Notes under the pieces: model-generated | Databases searched by the model: none | Told to the model about the DNA's origin: nothing | The model's input: only the letters and a program-made list of their open reading frames with translations | Source: Cercis canadensis | Taxonomy: Eukaryota > Streptophyta > Magnoliopsida > Fabales > Fabaceae | Assembly (NCBI GenBank): GCA_003255065.1 | Contig: QAOA01006931.1 | Coordinates: 2,437,542-2,501,541 of the forward strand | Direction: 5' to 3' | DNA: 64,000 bases | Shown: in pieces, positions 1 to 12,839 of the stretch | Position numbering within the stretch: the stretch's first letter is position 1 | How the letters are laid out: the number at the start of each line of letters is the position of its first letter | Made by a program: the position numbers and the translations under genes

Positions 1-215
1 TTCAACCTAAAAGTTTAAGCTAATAGGTGAAGGCCCATGAATAGATTTATATCTAACAAGCCGTTAAATAATTTGACGAAAGTGACCCCTTCATTCCCAT
101 AAATTCTTTTGTGTGTCAAGCGCTGAGAAGAACTATTCATCAATAACGAAGTATACTACCAACCCCTAGGATAACATAACATCAAACAGCTTCTAGGCAT
201 TGCTCAACAACATAC

Positions 216-860
216 CTGCTGCCTTAAGGAGAAGAACAGAAGCAGGCGGGGTCTTCAATATGAAAGTAAAGCTTTTATCCTGAAATAATATAACATAATC
301 CATGAAGAAGTAAGAAAGCAAAAGATATCGAAAGACATTCTACTTGGAGAAAAATCAAAGGCGAGAGAGCAAAAAACACACATCGTAGACCGTAATTTCC
401 ACAGGAATGACATAACCGGCCTTGTCGGCGGTCCTGGCATTGTAATCCTTACAGAAAGCCATAATATTGACACCCTTGGAACCAAGTGCAGGCCCGACTG
501 GAGGAGCAGGTGTAGCCTTCCCAGCCTCAAGAGCCAGCTTTATAAGTCCAACCACTGCACCAGAGAGAAGGTCAAAGTACTGTTCACTATTACAAAAAAA
601 AAATTTAGGTGAATTATGCTAGGAAATTCAGTCATACCTTTCTTTGCTTTTCCACCAGGTTTAGGAGGAGCCATTGCAGTAACAGTGAGACGCCTTGGAA
701 GTGGAGATACAGTTGGGAGAGGGTGTTTGCTGGTAAGGAACTGGAGGGAGATGTTACTGGCGGAATTTGAAGAAAGTTTGGTCGATGAGGAGAATAAGGA
801 CGAAGAAGAATAACAAAATGAAGGAAGACGCTGTTGACAGGTGAAGAGAGTTGACGCCAT
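216..860 (-). CDS. PRPL11: Plastid (50S) ribosomal protein L11, 5' three exons, truncated by window edge
   Basis: Chloroplast homologue of bacterial ribosomal protein L11, part of the large-subunit GTPase-associated centre. Three exons are visible on the minus strand: 860-638, 554-382 and 279-216; splicing keeps the frame at each junction (...[17 protein letters not shown]..., ...ITVYD/DKSFTF...). Exon 1 starts at the ATG at 858-860 and encodes a Ser/Thr-rich, acid-poor N-terminus of about 60 residues, typical of a chloroplast transit peptide. An in-frame ATG 99 bases upstream lies in unlike sequence and is not preferred. Exons 2 and 3 carry the L11 N-terminal domain, with the family motif [20 protein letters not shown] and [14 protein letters not shown]. 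The next coding exon is not in bases 1-215, so the C-terminal rRNA-binding domain lies beyond the left edge. Identity is secure by family motif; chloroplast location is inferred from the leader. Confidence 0.95.
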
Positions 861-960
861 TGAAACTTTGACAGAGACGAATTGTTGATACTCCCCACCA
901 GAGCCAAACAAGATATGGAAGATTGGATAAAGGCCGTATCCCATCACCTCCCGGGGCATG

Positions 961-1811
961 GCCGGTTAAAATCCGACAATTATTTATTTATTTCTTTATT
1001 TTGGGCCAACCCGACTATTGTCTCGCACGAGTTGCAATTACAACAGTCAAAATTGGACTTCGCCAACGGGCCAGGTTTGGGTTTAAAAGTGAGACCTGGT
1101 TTAATATATCTAAGCTTTCAAATTGAGGCTTTTTGACATAAATATTACATTATACAAAAATATTTATCTAAATATAACAAGTTTTAAAATATTTACACAA
1201 ATATTACATTTTTTAAAATTTTAAAAATTAAAAAAAAAAAAATCAGACACGTGGGACCCACCAAATACGCCGTGGGCCTTACGACGTGTCCTAGAAGACC
1301 TATACTTGGTTTAAAATGTAACCCTCAAAAATCAAAATTAGATGAAGCCTAGTTGAACTCACCCACCCTATGTACATGAGTTTCCTTCTTAAACGTGAGA
1401 ACCTCCTTTCCACATGGCAAATCAGAACCACAAAAACTATATTTATCAATATAACATACATCTTGCACACGTCAAACCACCTGCAGAAGCAACAGACGGA
1501 TTTGGCCTATTGGGACACGCCGTGAGGCCCACGGCATGTTCGGTGGGTCTCACGTGTCCGAAAATCTTTTTTTTTTAATTTTTAAATTTTTAAAAAATGC
1601 AATATTTGTGTAAATACTTTGAAACTTGTTATATTTAGGTAAATACTTTTGTACAATGTAATATTTATGTCAAAAGGCCTTCAAATTGATTTAAGGTTTA
1701 ATTATTCTTTAAGTCGAGCAAAAGTCTAAATAAGTCTTTATAGTTTATTTTTAACTAAATTGGTCCTTAAACTTTTAAAGTGGTCTAATTAAATTTTTAC
1801 TATTAGTCTTA
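961..1811. other. Intergenic region between PRPL11 and the Harbinger element
   Basis: This is the upstream side of PRPL11. It holds no convincing gene. Its main content is the fold-back element annotated separately at 1125-1682, followed by about 130 bases of AT-rich DNA up to the Harbinger target-site duplication. The short open frames here have no recognisable protein. Confidence 0.5.
1125..1682. mobile_element. Fold-back element with ~170-bp inverted arms
   Basis: The arms 1125-1295 and 1512-1682 are near-perfect inverted copies. Both begin at GGC/GCC-TTTTGACATAAATATTAC, pass through a long A/T run, and end in a GC-rich block with ACGTGGGACCCACC on the left and its inverse GGTGGGTCTCACGT on the right, plus the inverted words CGCCGTGGGCC and GGCCCACGGC. 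The 215-base centre holds no gene. This is a non-coding MITE or fold-back element; the superfamily is not determined because the exact ends and target duplication are unclear. Confidence 0.7.
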
Positions 1812-2174
1812 AGCCCCGTTTGGATAGCATAGTTTACAGTTTATTAGAGCTTCTCTATTAGTATAAGTATTTTTATATAAAAAAATAGTGTTTAGATAAG
1901 TTTATATAAATAACTTATTAACCTCAAAATTAATTTTTAGATTATTTTATTAAACTATTTTTTTAGGCTTTTTAGGAAAGTTTCATGTTAAAGCCAATTT
2001 GAATGATGACCGACAAGCTGTTTTGCAAAATTATGAGAAAATTATATTCTCATTATAATTAGAAATTATATAGAAACTAACATTTCATCTCCCCCACCTT
2101 CAACACTCTTCATATTTCCCTAAGACCATATATCTTTTCTGTATATCCCAGTGTCTTCCATTAACGTTACATCT

Positions 2175-5100
2175 ATGGCTTCTCCATCTCCATTTGTAGT
2201 TTCTACCGCACCTAGCAGGTAAGGCTTTATACAGATTTTAGTTTCATTTGTTTTCACTTTCATCTCTGTTTCTCCTTTTTTTTTTCTTCCGTACTTTTTC
2301 TTTCATACCCATCTTTTTTGCCATGTTTCTCCATCTCCATTTGTTTTTGTAGATTTTAGTTTTATTTGCTTTCATTTTCATCTCTATTTCAGCTTTTTTT
2401 TTTTTTTTTTTTTGCACTTTTTCTTTCATATCCATCATTTCTATTTTCTACTCTGTTTCTCCATCTCTGCCGCACTTTGTTTTAAGATCTGTCCATGGTT
2501 TCTGTTATAATTCATTCACTATTTGTGATAAATGCGATAAATGATAGGTATTAATGTTTATTATATTTGAATATTAAATTTCTTTGCTCTGTCAAAAGAA
2601 ACTTCACAATCAGTGTAAAAATCATACTAGTTCGCTTGAATGTGGTGTACATTAGGATATTTATGTCAAAAGAAAGTGAAAATATGTGAGCTAATAATGT
2701 CTTTAAGGGTATAAGAGTTGTTGGACTATTAGAACTACTTCTGAGGCTCACCCATTATTAAAGAAATTATGCTTTAATACTTCATTGCATAGAAAATCGC
2801 ACATGAATATGTTAACTAAAATAAACATGAGATAGAAAATTTTAGTATGAAATAAATTGTGAATGATTAGTAGCAAATAATTGTATACTTATAAATTATA
2901 AGTATGTAACACAAGAAACATGTATCAACTGGAGACAAGGAGAGAAAAAAGTATATGTTGTGGCACACTCTTAATTTTATAATAATGTAGTGTGTGGATT
3001 TGTTCTATGTTATTTTGTTTTCACAATTGTTGTGGTTGTTAGTTTATGGAGAGTGATATATAGTAGTGTGGTGTATGTGAAAGTGATAGATAAAATAGTA
3101 AAAAATGAGTAAAATGATGTTGAAATAGTTGCAAGGTAATATTTAGATTAGAAGTTGATGCTGAATAATTTTTTGAACTATTCCCTCATTTTTTAGTAGT
3201 AGAACATCTCTTGACACTAAATTTTCTTAATGATTATGGGACTTGAGCACCTGAGGCATACTAATATTTCTTTTGTAAGTAAGTACCTGAGTAATGTTCT
3301 ATGTCCTCTTGATAGAGGTGAGGGAAAGCCTCTCAAAAAGGAATATATCTACACGTGTATCTTAGATACCTGAAAATCTCTGGTTGTATATCTTCTGCTG
3401 ATGAGATTATTATTGAATTTATACATGACTTATAAACATGTATGAGGATTGATTTTGATGTTGACATTTAAAGCAATAAATGAATAGATTGACAGTTTAT
3501 ACACTTTCACAATATTGCTCAAATATCAATAACTGAGTTTTGATTGGTATGCTCATATTCAACTATGTCAATTAATTTTAAAATATGTTTTAGATAGTTT
3601 AATATTTTGTTGATGTTTGCTTCAATTTATTAATTAGAGCTTTCTTTCACAATCTTGTTTAACTATACAAACAAAAAATATGTTTGAATCATACAGTGAG
3701 AAACTTGGTTAGAGTATAATTCTCAGCTATCTTATGTTTCAATATATATAGATATATTTTATTTTTTGATACTTGTAAGCATTAGTCATAATTTTATCCC
3801 TTTTTAAATTATTATAATTTTAACATAATGATATAGCTCTTAATATTATGTAATATTAGGTGTTATTAGGTGAAATATGTACACATTCAATGCTGATATC
3901 TTGATTAAAGTTGACATTTCATGTGAAAAAATTGCAAAGTGTGTTGCATATAGTTGACCACTAGTGAGTGAGTTTATCTCGGCGGTTACCAAACTTAAAT
4001 ATATTAGATTGACTACAAAATATGTGCAACTTGTAGTAGCTTAGATGACTATAATTGTCTTTCATATCTTGAACATTAATATATTAAAAAATTGTAATAT
4101 GATTGTTTTATGTACTTCTAAAACTATGTCTATTTAATAGTATGTCCTCTTAAGATAAATTAATCAAATAAATCTAACTGATAAACCAGATGTCAAGTTG
4201 CTAACAAGATTGATAGACTAAAACTTCAGTTATCAAAATTTTTTCAACAACCTATATATTAATATAGAACTAAAATCCTTGCAGTGGCCAACACACACAC
4301 GGGTAGAATCAAATAGCCTACAATTGCAATACATATACTTATGTGCAACACGTCATCAGAAATTGATATAGTCTGTTATCATGAGAGAGAAATGGGTATG
4401 GGAAGGGAAATGAAGATATATTAAACTTATGTGTTTGCTCATTTAGTGTCAGGTTACAAATGGTGGTCATTCCTTAAACAAGAGTCACCCACCCCTCAAT
4501 TCAATTAACTTAGACTCGTCTTTTATTGGCCTAATTTCTTTTGTAATGTTCCTTATGGGAAATGCATACCATTTGTGGACGATTATTTTAATTTGTATGG
4601 CTTTTAGTTTCAAACGTACAACATATGTGTCTAATACATTGTATAGGGTAAAAAATATGGGTGATAATGAAAGGTGACAAGGAGCTTGTTGGTACTCTTT
4701 GAGGTTTTGATGTCTATGTTAACATGGTACTTGAAGATGTTAGTGAATAGTAAGACATTCACTCATTTTTACTATGATTTTATACATGTTTTGATATCAT
4801 TTGTTCTGGTGTTCTATTATTGAATTTTGTATGTGATTGGATATATCTAAATAAAAACTGTAGTTGTTTGGTGGCACTAAAAGGAATAGATAATGAAGGT
4901 TTCAATTTCAAGCTTTATTATAATGTATTGGGATTTAGGCAACATGAAACTTTTAGGTGTGATACATCTAGAATTGCTAAATACTCTTAAATCTGAAATT
5001 TAAAAATATTATAATAGAATTCAATTTGTGACTTCTTTAAAATATGAAATTAGATCTGAAGTAATATTATATCCTATTTTAGTTTTAAATATCATCTATT

Positions 5101-6060
5101 CTCAACCTTTCCATCTTGGGAATTGTTTCGAATTTAGAAATATATAAGTATTTTAGAATGTTGGAAGTTATTGCATATAGCTGATTGAAAAGTTTATTAG
5201 TTTTTTTTTTTTTTCCTTTTGTTCTTTTAACATTTTGTTTCTTTAAGTTTTGCTAAGGAGCTAATTATTTATATTTACTTATTTATTTATATTGACTTGT
5301 TTATTTATATGTATTAGAATGACTCCAAAAACTCATCCTAAGCAAATTGATGGGAGTGAAAAAATTAGTGACAGTGAAAAAAAGATTAAAGGTTGATTAG
5401 AATGAGAAAAACATTGCTGTATTAATAAAAATATGTGATAAGGAGTTATATGCTGGAAATAGACATCACACATATTTTAATAAAGTGGGTTGGACAAACT
5501 TAAAGAAAAAGTTTCTTAAGACTACATGATTGTCTTATAAATACAAGCAATTAAAAAATAAATGAAAAATGAGTGGGAGTTGTTGGTAAAACTTATTGAA
5601 AAGAAGATGGATATTGATTGGGATCTTGTTAAAAAGATAGTTAAAGCATATAATGTTTAATGGGAAGATAAGATTTAAGTATGTGAAAGTTGATAATAAA
5701 TTTTTCATATGTTAATTTTAAATTATAATTATAGAGTCTTTTAATTAAGTTTTAACCTTTTCACATGCAATTTTTGATGTAGAGAAATTTAAGGAGAAGG
5801 GTCCAAAATACTTAAATGAAATGAAAATTCTTTTTAAGGATATTGTAGTTACTGGTTGTAGAACTAAGACATTGTCTCAAGATCCAATTGAAATAGAAGA
5901 AGGTGATAGAAACGAAGAAAGTGATAGAAATGAGAGAAGAAATATAAATGTACCTATTGAGCAAAATGTTGACATTTAATATTTAGGTGATGAAGAGGGA
6001 GTGCAAGAGGGGTCCAATGAAGAAGGTCTGAATAACTTGAATATTGAACCATAGTCTTCT
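2175..6060 (+). pseudogene. Harbinger ORF1: Myb/SANT-like DNA-binding protein, decayed
   Basis: Exon 1 is 2175-2218 (MASPSPFVVSTAPS), ending at a GT donor. Exon 2 begins at 5318 after an AG and rejoins in frame (AG/A then ATG ACT CCA). Downstream, the words VLIKICDKELYAGNRHHTYF and VGWTNLKKKF, then YKYKQLKNK, match the plant Myb/SANT-like (DUF in older lists) transposon accessory protein, whose usual pattern is F-x-x-I/L-C...GNR..TYF...GW..L...F...QLKN. The frame is broken by stops just before and after these words (near 5395 and 5530). A further piece, KYLNEMKILFKDIVVTGCR, lies near 5805-5860. The family role is to bind transposon ends together with the transposase; this copy cannot make a full protein. 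Confidence 0.75.
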
Positions 6061-6854
6061 AGGGGTCAAAAAGAAAAAAAGAAAAATAGGTGAAAAGAGT
6101 GAAAAAAGATCCGGGGCTGCTCAACTTTCAACTTAACTGAAGCGTATGATTGATGACTTTGAGACATAAAATGGTATTCTCGTCAAAATAATAAACATGG
6201 TATATCAACTTGTCTAGTTATGCTTAAGAAATTGTCAGGGCTAAAGATTGGTAGCGAATTATTATTTATAGATACAAGATTAATGAGAAAGAGATCAAAT
6301 ATGGATATTTTTATGGGATTAGAAGATTTTACTCTCCAACTTGGTTGGTTGAAGACTCATAACATGATAGATATGTCTCACATTTAAGATTTTTTTTTTT
6401 ATTATGATTATGTATTTATTGGCTTGTTTTAATTTGATTTGTAATTTGTACGGTGCAACTAATATTACAATGCATATTACATTTTTTTTTTTATGGATAA
6501 GTATGTTATTATTTGAAAATTAATTACTTTTTATTCTGATTATTTATATAACATGATGTATTATAGTTTAAATGAAAGTTTTTCATATAAATATTATGAC
6601 AAGATATAATAAGTAGAAGATGCTAGTAGTGACAATGACTTGTATTGTCAACTACTTTTCAAAGTATATTGTGAAGAGTTCACATAGAATTTTCAAGTTA
6701 ATTGGGCATAAATGAGTATCAGAGATTATAAATAGACATCATATTCGTTGTTATGAACAATTTAAAATGAAAAAATATATATTTCTCCAATTATGCAATA
6801 TTTTACAAAGTAATTACAATCTTAAGCCAACAAGACATTGAAATTTAAGAACAA

Positions 6855-7815
6855 GTGAAATTATTTTTATACATGTTAGAACAACTAAGCTCAATTCGTA
6901 ACTCAGAGGAAATGTTCCAGTATTTAGGGGAGACTATCTCTAGACAATTCCATCGAGTCTTAAATGTCATTTACAACATCGCTAAAGATATAATTAAGTC
7001 TATTAATCCACACTTTAGAGACACTCCTGTTGAGATTATAAATGATAACTAATATTTTTCATATTTTAAGAATTATATTGGTATCATAGATGACACTCAT
7101 ATACGTGTTATTGTTATGCCAAATTTGTAAATTTTTTACACTTGTAGAAAATGTACTACAACTACAAATGTAATGAGTGTTAATATGTGTTTCACATTTG
7201 TATGGGCATGTTAAGAGGGGTCTGCACATGATACTAAATTTTTCAATAAGACTGTTTGCAGACCTAACTTGTGTTTCCCGCTTCCTTTTGAAGGTTAGTG
7301 ATTTTTAGACATAACTATTTGAATTCCTTAAAATATGTTATATATTAGTTGTTTATTTAATTTCAAATTTTTGTTTGTAGGTAAATACTACTTGGTTGAT
7401 TATGGTTATCCTAGTTTCATGAGTTTCTTAGGTCCCTATAAGAGATAAAGATATAATCTCCCAGACTTCAGATTAGGGCTAAGGGTAAGAAGAAGAGCTG
7501 AAGTGTTTAACTATTATCACTCTAGTTTTCGATACACAATTGAACGCTCTTTTAGGTGTTGCAAAGCAAGATGAAAAATATTGGGTGCTATGCTTTCATT
7601 CTCATTGGAGACACAAGTTAAAATCATAGTTGTTTGCATAACTTTACACAACTTTATTAAAAAACATGATACAAATGATGCATAATTTGAAGCATTTAAT
7701 AAGAATTTTGAGTTTGCTGATAAAGAAATTATGAATGAAGTAGGGCCTAATAATGTTATATGGGAGGAACCAAATGAAGGCTCTTCTTCAATTATGTATC
7801 TAAATACTAAATAGT
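6855..7815 (+). pseudogene. Harbinger transposase (HARBI1/PIF-type DDE nuclease), decayed
   Basis: The coding trace starts around 6855 with the N-terminal words SEEMFQYLGETISRQFHRVL, typical of plant PIF transposases. The three catalytic regions are still readable: first Asp in YIGIIDDTHIRV, second Asp in YYLVDYGYPSFMSFLGPYK, and Glu in HSSFRYTIERSF. The word GSAHDTKFFN is also present. An intron with GT..AG ends fits 7293-7380, between the codons for PFE and the GKYYLVD block. In-frame stops occur near 7050, 7127, 7212 and 7446, so it is a pseudogene although its catalytic residues survive. It lies at the 3' end of the element, in the usual order after ORF1. Confidence 0.88.
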
Positions 7816-7911
7816 TTAATTTAAAAGGAGCTTATAGTATAAAAGTTTTTCACATAAGACATTCTTATATAAACGCTTCTTAAATAAGCTATTTACTCAA
7901 ACGGGGCCTTA

Positions 7912-9112
7912 GTGATCCTTACAATTATGCTTTAAGATGATACAATTATTGCATTTGAGGTACTTGATAAAATAAGCAGAACAATAAGGCAAACAACTAT
8001 TTATGTAATTGTTTAAAAGAATCTGACAAAAATACATATAACTCGTTATTCATTTGAAGTAAAACACGTACATATGACATTTTAAATTTAAACCTATCAA
8101 ACTAAAAAAATTATTAAAATTTAAAAATAATCAAAATCAATCAAGTCTAAATAGAAAAATCGCAAACAAGATAAGTGGTATTAAGAAATTAAGCATTAAT
8201 TTTTTTATCATACTAGAGCGTGTGTCAAGTAACTCTTTATTTTACTAAAATTAATTTTAAATACAAAAAAAATTAGTGGTAGTTTTAAGTAATAAAATTA
8301 TAAAATTAATTTTAAATGGTAGATCTAGGCACTTTCACCAAATTAATGTACTTTGCAAACTTATTTNAAAGTGCCGTAGATCTAAATATAATAAATTATT
8401 TTCAAACCTAATTTTACCAATAATTAGTTTTGTCTATAGTCTATTCTATAACAATCAAAATTGTGTGTTTTTTTTATATACATTTAGTGATTTTCTTTTT
8501 ACAATATAGCATAATGTTTTGGAGAAAGAGAAGAAAGTATAGGTGAAAATAAAATTATTTATATTAACCAGTTACAGAAAGATTTAGATGGAGTTAAACT
8601 CAAATACCAATTCCATTATTTTGTAAAAATTGAGAGATTAAAAAGTTTTCTTTTAACATAGGGAGCTAAAATATGTAATATAAAAAATAAAGTAACCAGG
8701 ACCAGGACAGGCCCTACGATAATCCGAGCAACACGTCTAGCTACCGCTTATCTCATAATCCTTATCCGTATGTATACCTCCAACATATTTTGTCGCCATC
8801 TTCAACCTATGTTTTTCTCTGTTTGCAGAACCCATATCTAAATCTCATCGTTTCCTTATTATAATTTTATTCCCCCCATCTTCACTGAAACCCTCTGCTT
8901 CTAAGTTTGGTGGAGATTGGTTATATGGTTTATCTTTATCTGCCTCCCTCTTTTTTCCTTCAGCCCCTCGCATAATCGCTGTGCTTTCACGCCCACCATT
9001 TCGATTGAAGCGGGGGTTATTATTTTCGTTTTCTTTTTCTTCCTTTTTCTTTTCCCCAGATATCCGGGACTCCTTGTTCTTTCGTCGCTAATACTATCTG
9101 TTCTATCATCTT
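7912..9112. other. Intergenic and 5' region of the START-domain gene
   Basis: This is AT-rich DNA with no supported gene up to about 8700. A hairpin lies at 8320-8385, where TAGATCTAGGCACTTT recurs inverted as AAAGTGCCGTAGATCTA around the N at 8367. From about 8760 the sequence becomes pyrimidine-rich, which fits the 5' untranslated leader of the plus-strand gene starting at 9113. I could not place a TATA box with confidence. Confidence 0.45.
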
Positions 9113-12100
9113 ATGGCTTTGCTTTCGGCTTTATTGGGAATTTTGGAAAGACCTACAGTAGTCGATATATTAGGCGAGCTCGTGATGTTAATAGCTCCAC
9201 TCTGGATTGCGGTTCTCGTTGGAGTTTTGGTCGGTTGGGCGTGGAAGCCCAAATGGGCCAACTTGGGCAGAGACATTCTAGAAAGCATGGAGCCAAAGGA
9301 CACTTCTGCTGCATCTACCTCGTCGTCCACGTGCTTCGCTTCGATTCCAAGTTTAATTTCGTTGAAGTTTCAGTTGCCCAGTTGCATTCCATGGGGTCCC
9401 AATTCTAGGGTCCAAAAGGAGTCTGCTTTTTCCGACTGCAGGTTTACCATTTCTTTAGCTTCTCTATAATGCTCTCAGATTTACTGTTACTGGCGATTAT
9501 TTCATTCGGTGCGATGGAGATTAATCCATCCTAATCGTTCAGTTCTACATGCCAGTTCTTCACAGATGGAAAAAGATAAATCTCCTCTATTGACTGAACA
9601 TGATTTAGAGCATTTATGCAAGCTGGTTGAGGAAAAAGATGGGGGTCCTGCTTGGATACAGATGATGGATCGTTCTACTTCAACCATGAGCTATCAAGCT
9701 TGGCGGAGGGATCCAGAGGTAGCCTTCCCTTAATGGATTGTTCTAGTTTGCATCTCAGTGGGTTTGACCCGTTGTTTTGCCGATGGTGTTTGTGAACTGC
9801 GTATGTCGCTCTATTTGTTTTGGCAATTCATATGATTGATTGAATCTAACTCTGTTACTTTTGTTAGACTGGACCTCCTCAGTACCGCAGCAGAACTGTG
9901 TTTGAAGATGCAACTCCTGAGTTGGTAAGGGATTTATTTTGGGATGATGATTTCCGATTGAAGTGGGATGACATGCTTCTATATGCTACAACAATAGAAG
10001 AGTGTCCTATTACCGGAACAATGATAGTACACTGGGTGCGCAAGGTTAAGAGACAACTTCCTTTTATCTTTTGATGTTTGAATTGCCTTTATTGCATTGC
10101 CTGATATCTTACAATTATTGCATGTTACAGTTTCCATTCTTTTGTAGTGATAGAGAATATGTGATAGGTCGTCGAATTTGGGAAGCGGGACATACTTACT
10201 ACTGTGTAACAAGGGTATGCAGATGCTTCTAACTTCCTTGCCTTCTTTTTTACCCCCTTTCAATTTCGCCTTTCAGTCTCGCAGAAGGAGAAAGTTATCA
10301 ATTTTTTTGCATATCTTTTCTTTAGTTTAAAGGAACCAGCTATCTCATATAATGCTGATCCCTCTGGACACGTGAAGAGAACTACCTCACCTAGATTTCA
10401 TAAACTTGGGACTCTGCTTATGCTTATGCTGTTGTTCTCGTGGGGGAAAATAATGACAAAGTGAGAATAATTTGCATGCTAAAAAGATGTAGAAATATAC
10501 CGACTCAATTAACATACAATATAACAAGATAAACGGTATGGATTGACTTATCGCTGGTCGTTTGACCTGTAAATCAAGAAGAAAAATTAGATATAGAGGA
10601 GTGAAAGAATATGATAATCTATATCGGTGCAGTGCTAGACTGAGGCGTTGGCTACTTCGCTCTCCTGGTGTATGATTATAGGTGCATTGCCTCCATGATA
10701 CAACAGCTACACACACACATTCCATACAGATAAAAGGTTGTATATATAAAGTTGGAATATGTCAGTTGAGATGCCTTATTTAAGCTCTTTAATCCGTGCC
10801 GTTGTTTGGCCATATAATCACCATTGAACATGTAAAACTGAAGGCTACAATACTGGCTATTTAAACAGAATAAGATTGTTAGCGAATCCAAGAACATAAG
10901 GCCTTGTGGCCATTTCTTCCATATATGGGTTAGTCGTAAGAGATGACTTGGGCATCTCAATATTCATTTATTTCTATTTCATGAAATTTAAATATATTTT
11001 TATTTTATAAAAATATTCCAACATATGCTACTATTGTAAATTTAAAAGGGGTCTAGGTTGGGTCAATTGGACAACTAGAGCACCTAAACAACTTGAGTGT
11101 ATAATGTTTCAACTGGCATATTTTCTGGTGAAGTCTTAGATAGATATTTCTTGTCTCTGAAGAGTTTAAAAAGTTAGTTTTTGCTATCTTCCTTTAAATC
11201 TTTGTTAGTTTTTTCATCAATGATGTTATGATGAAAGACATAAATGTTACATCAGTATCAGATTTGCTGTCCGAACATTGTTTAATGGTCTTATAGGACT
11301 TGAGTTTGTTGCAGTTTTGAACTGACCTTATTGGATTTCAAAAAGCAATTTCCAGTTTCAGTGAAGACCTGATAGATAGTTATGTGTTTTCTCATTCTTC
11401 CTTGAAATTATATCTGGATGTGTCTAATTTGTGATTATAACTGGTGGCATATTTTTCAGGGTGTACCTTGTTCCACTGTGCCAAGACACAACAAACCTAA
11501 ACGAGTTGATCTATACTATTCAAGCTGGTGCATCCGTGCAGGTAACAAGCTTTTTAGATCCTATTTCTTGAAATTCAATTCATTTGATAAGCATTGCATG
11601 TGAACACTTAGAGAAAACAAGAATTTGTTGTTTATGGAATTATTAATGTTATGTACATGTTATTGAGATCCTCACCTTTTTAAAATACAAGTTTTAAGCC
11701 AAACTAGTAAGGCTGAAAATAATTTTGAAACAACTTTAAATATCAGGTAGTAAATCTTTAAAAAGTTGCATAATTGATTGTCAAAAATCTGGGTGGATGA
11801 AATTATGTTTGTTCCACCTATTATAAAAAATGATTTTAAAAATAAGCATATGATTATAGAGAAGGTTACCATTGTGTATGTTGAAATATAGCTTGTAGTA
11901 GTCCATTTGTTTTGTCAATTTTCATTCTTTTTTGTTTTTTTTTTTTTTTTTTGGGTTGGGTTGGGGTGGGGGGCGCTCACTTTTTGTTGGAACAGAACGC
12001 CTAGCCCATGGATTTTTCTTTTTTGTTGGTTAAACATTAAATAACATACAAAAGTTTTGGAAGTTTTATATGGAAAGATTCTCTTGTCTTGTGAAGCAAG

Positions 12101-12839
12101 GACAGTCAACTCAGACAGATCCTTGACATCCACATCCAAGCTTTGGTATTTGATACAAGTTACCTGTTATCTTTGTCATTGTAAACAAATTATTTTCTTC
12201 TTAAATTTGGAGTATAGCTGGAACTCAATAGAAGTGGTTTGGTTTCTCGGAAGTGATAGAACTGGACAAAAAATCTATCTATCCTTCTCAGAGGAGGATT
12301 TATAGACTGGAATGCCAAACAGCTTTAAGTTCTTGTTACTCTCTGCTATATTTTTAAGGCAATAATAACTAATATGTGCATCTGTTGGATATGGATCAGT
12401 TGAATCAAGGAAAGATGGCCAACTGACCGCATGTGAAGTGTTATTGTTTCATCATGAAGATATGGGTATACCCTGGGAAATTGCTAAGCTTGGAGTTCGT
12501 CAGGGTATGTGGGGAGCTGTTAAGAAGATTGAGCCTGGACTACGAACATATCAGAAAGAGAGGGCTTCTGGTTTCCCATTGTCACGTTGTGCTTGCGTAG
12601 CTAAGATCAACACTAAAGTAAGTGCAGACTATCTGAGGTGTTTGGAAAGGACAACTAGTGATTTGTTGGAGATTGAAAATCAGGATTCCTCTGGCAAACC
12701 AATTGGGAGGAACATACCTAAGCTTCTAGTTGTTGGTGGAGCTATTGCCCTTGCCTGCACTCTTGATCGGGGACTTTTGACTAAGGCAGTTATTTTTGGA
12801 GTAGCCCGGAGGTTTGCTAAAGTTGGAAGGAGGTTGTGA
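9113..12839 (+). CDS. START-domain (PC-TP-like lipid-transfer) membrane-anchored protein
   Basis: Six coding exons fit: 9113-9441, 9556-9718, 9868-10044, 10131-10214, 11460-11541 and 12400-12839, giving 424 aa with all junctions in frame. Exon 2 only works in frame from the AG at 9554-9555, yielding ...SDC/SSSQMEKDK. Residues 20-42 (LGELVMLIAPLWIAVLVGVL) form one hydrophobic segment followed by WAWKPKW, suggesting an N-terminal membrane anchor. From about residue 125 the sequence is a START domain of the phosphatidylcholine-transfer-protein type: YRSRTVFEDATPELVRDLFW, WDDMLLY, PFFCSDREYVIGRRIWEAG, YYCVTRGVP and VDLYYSSWCIRAVESR. A Cys- and Arg-rich C-terminus with a second hydrophobic stretch (LLVVGGAIALACTLDRG) follows. 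The family binds lipids; the ligand of this plant subgroup is not known to me. Intron 5 covers 11542-12399. The ATG is the first in a pyrimidine-rich leader. Confidence 0.92.

Larger units (their letters stand above)
1812..7908 (+). mobile_element. PIF/Harbinger DNA transposon, degenerate, 6.1 kb
   Basis: The element is bounded by a TTA target-site duplication (1809-1811 and 7909-7911), the hallmark of PIF/Harbinger. Its terminal inverted repeats are AGCCCCGTTTGGA on the left and, read inward from the right end, GGCCCCGTTTGAG. Inside, on the plus strand, are remnants of the two genes expected of an autonomous element: a Myb/SANT-like DNA-binding protein (2175-6060) and a DDE nuclease (6855-7815). 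Both carry stops and frameshifts, so the element is inactive. Most of the span from 2220 to 5317 is the first intron of the Myb-like gene or non-coding filler. Confidence 0.9.

Noticed and set aside
616..813. Plus-strand open frame over PRPL11 exon 1
   Set aside because: It is the antisense of a clear ribosomal-protein exon and has no protein-like features of its own.
10387..10960. Minus-strand open frames in START-gene intron 4
   Set aside because: They lie wholly in an intron, have no recognisable family and contain low-complexity text.
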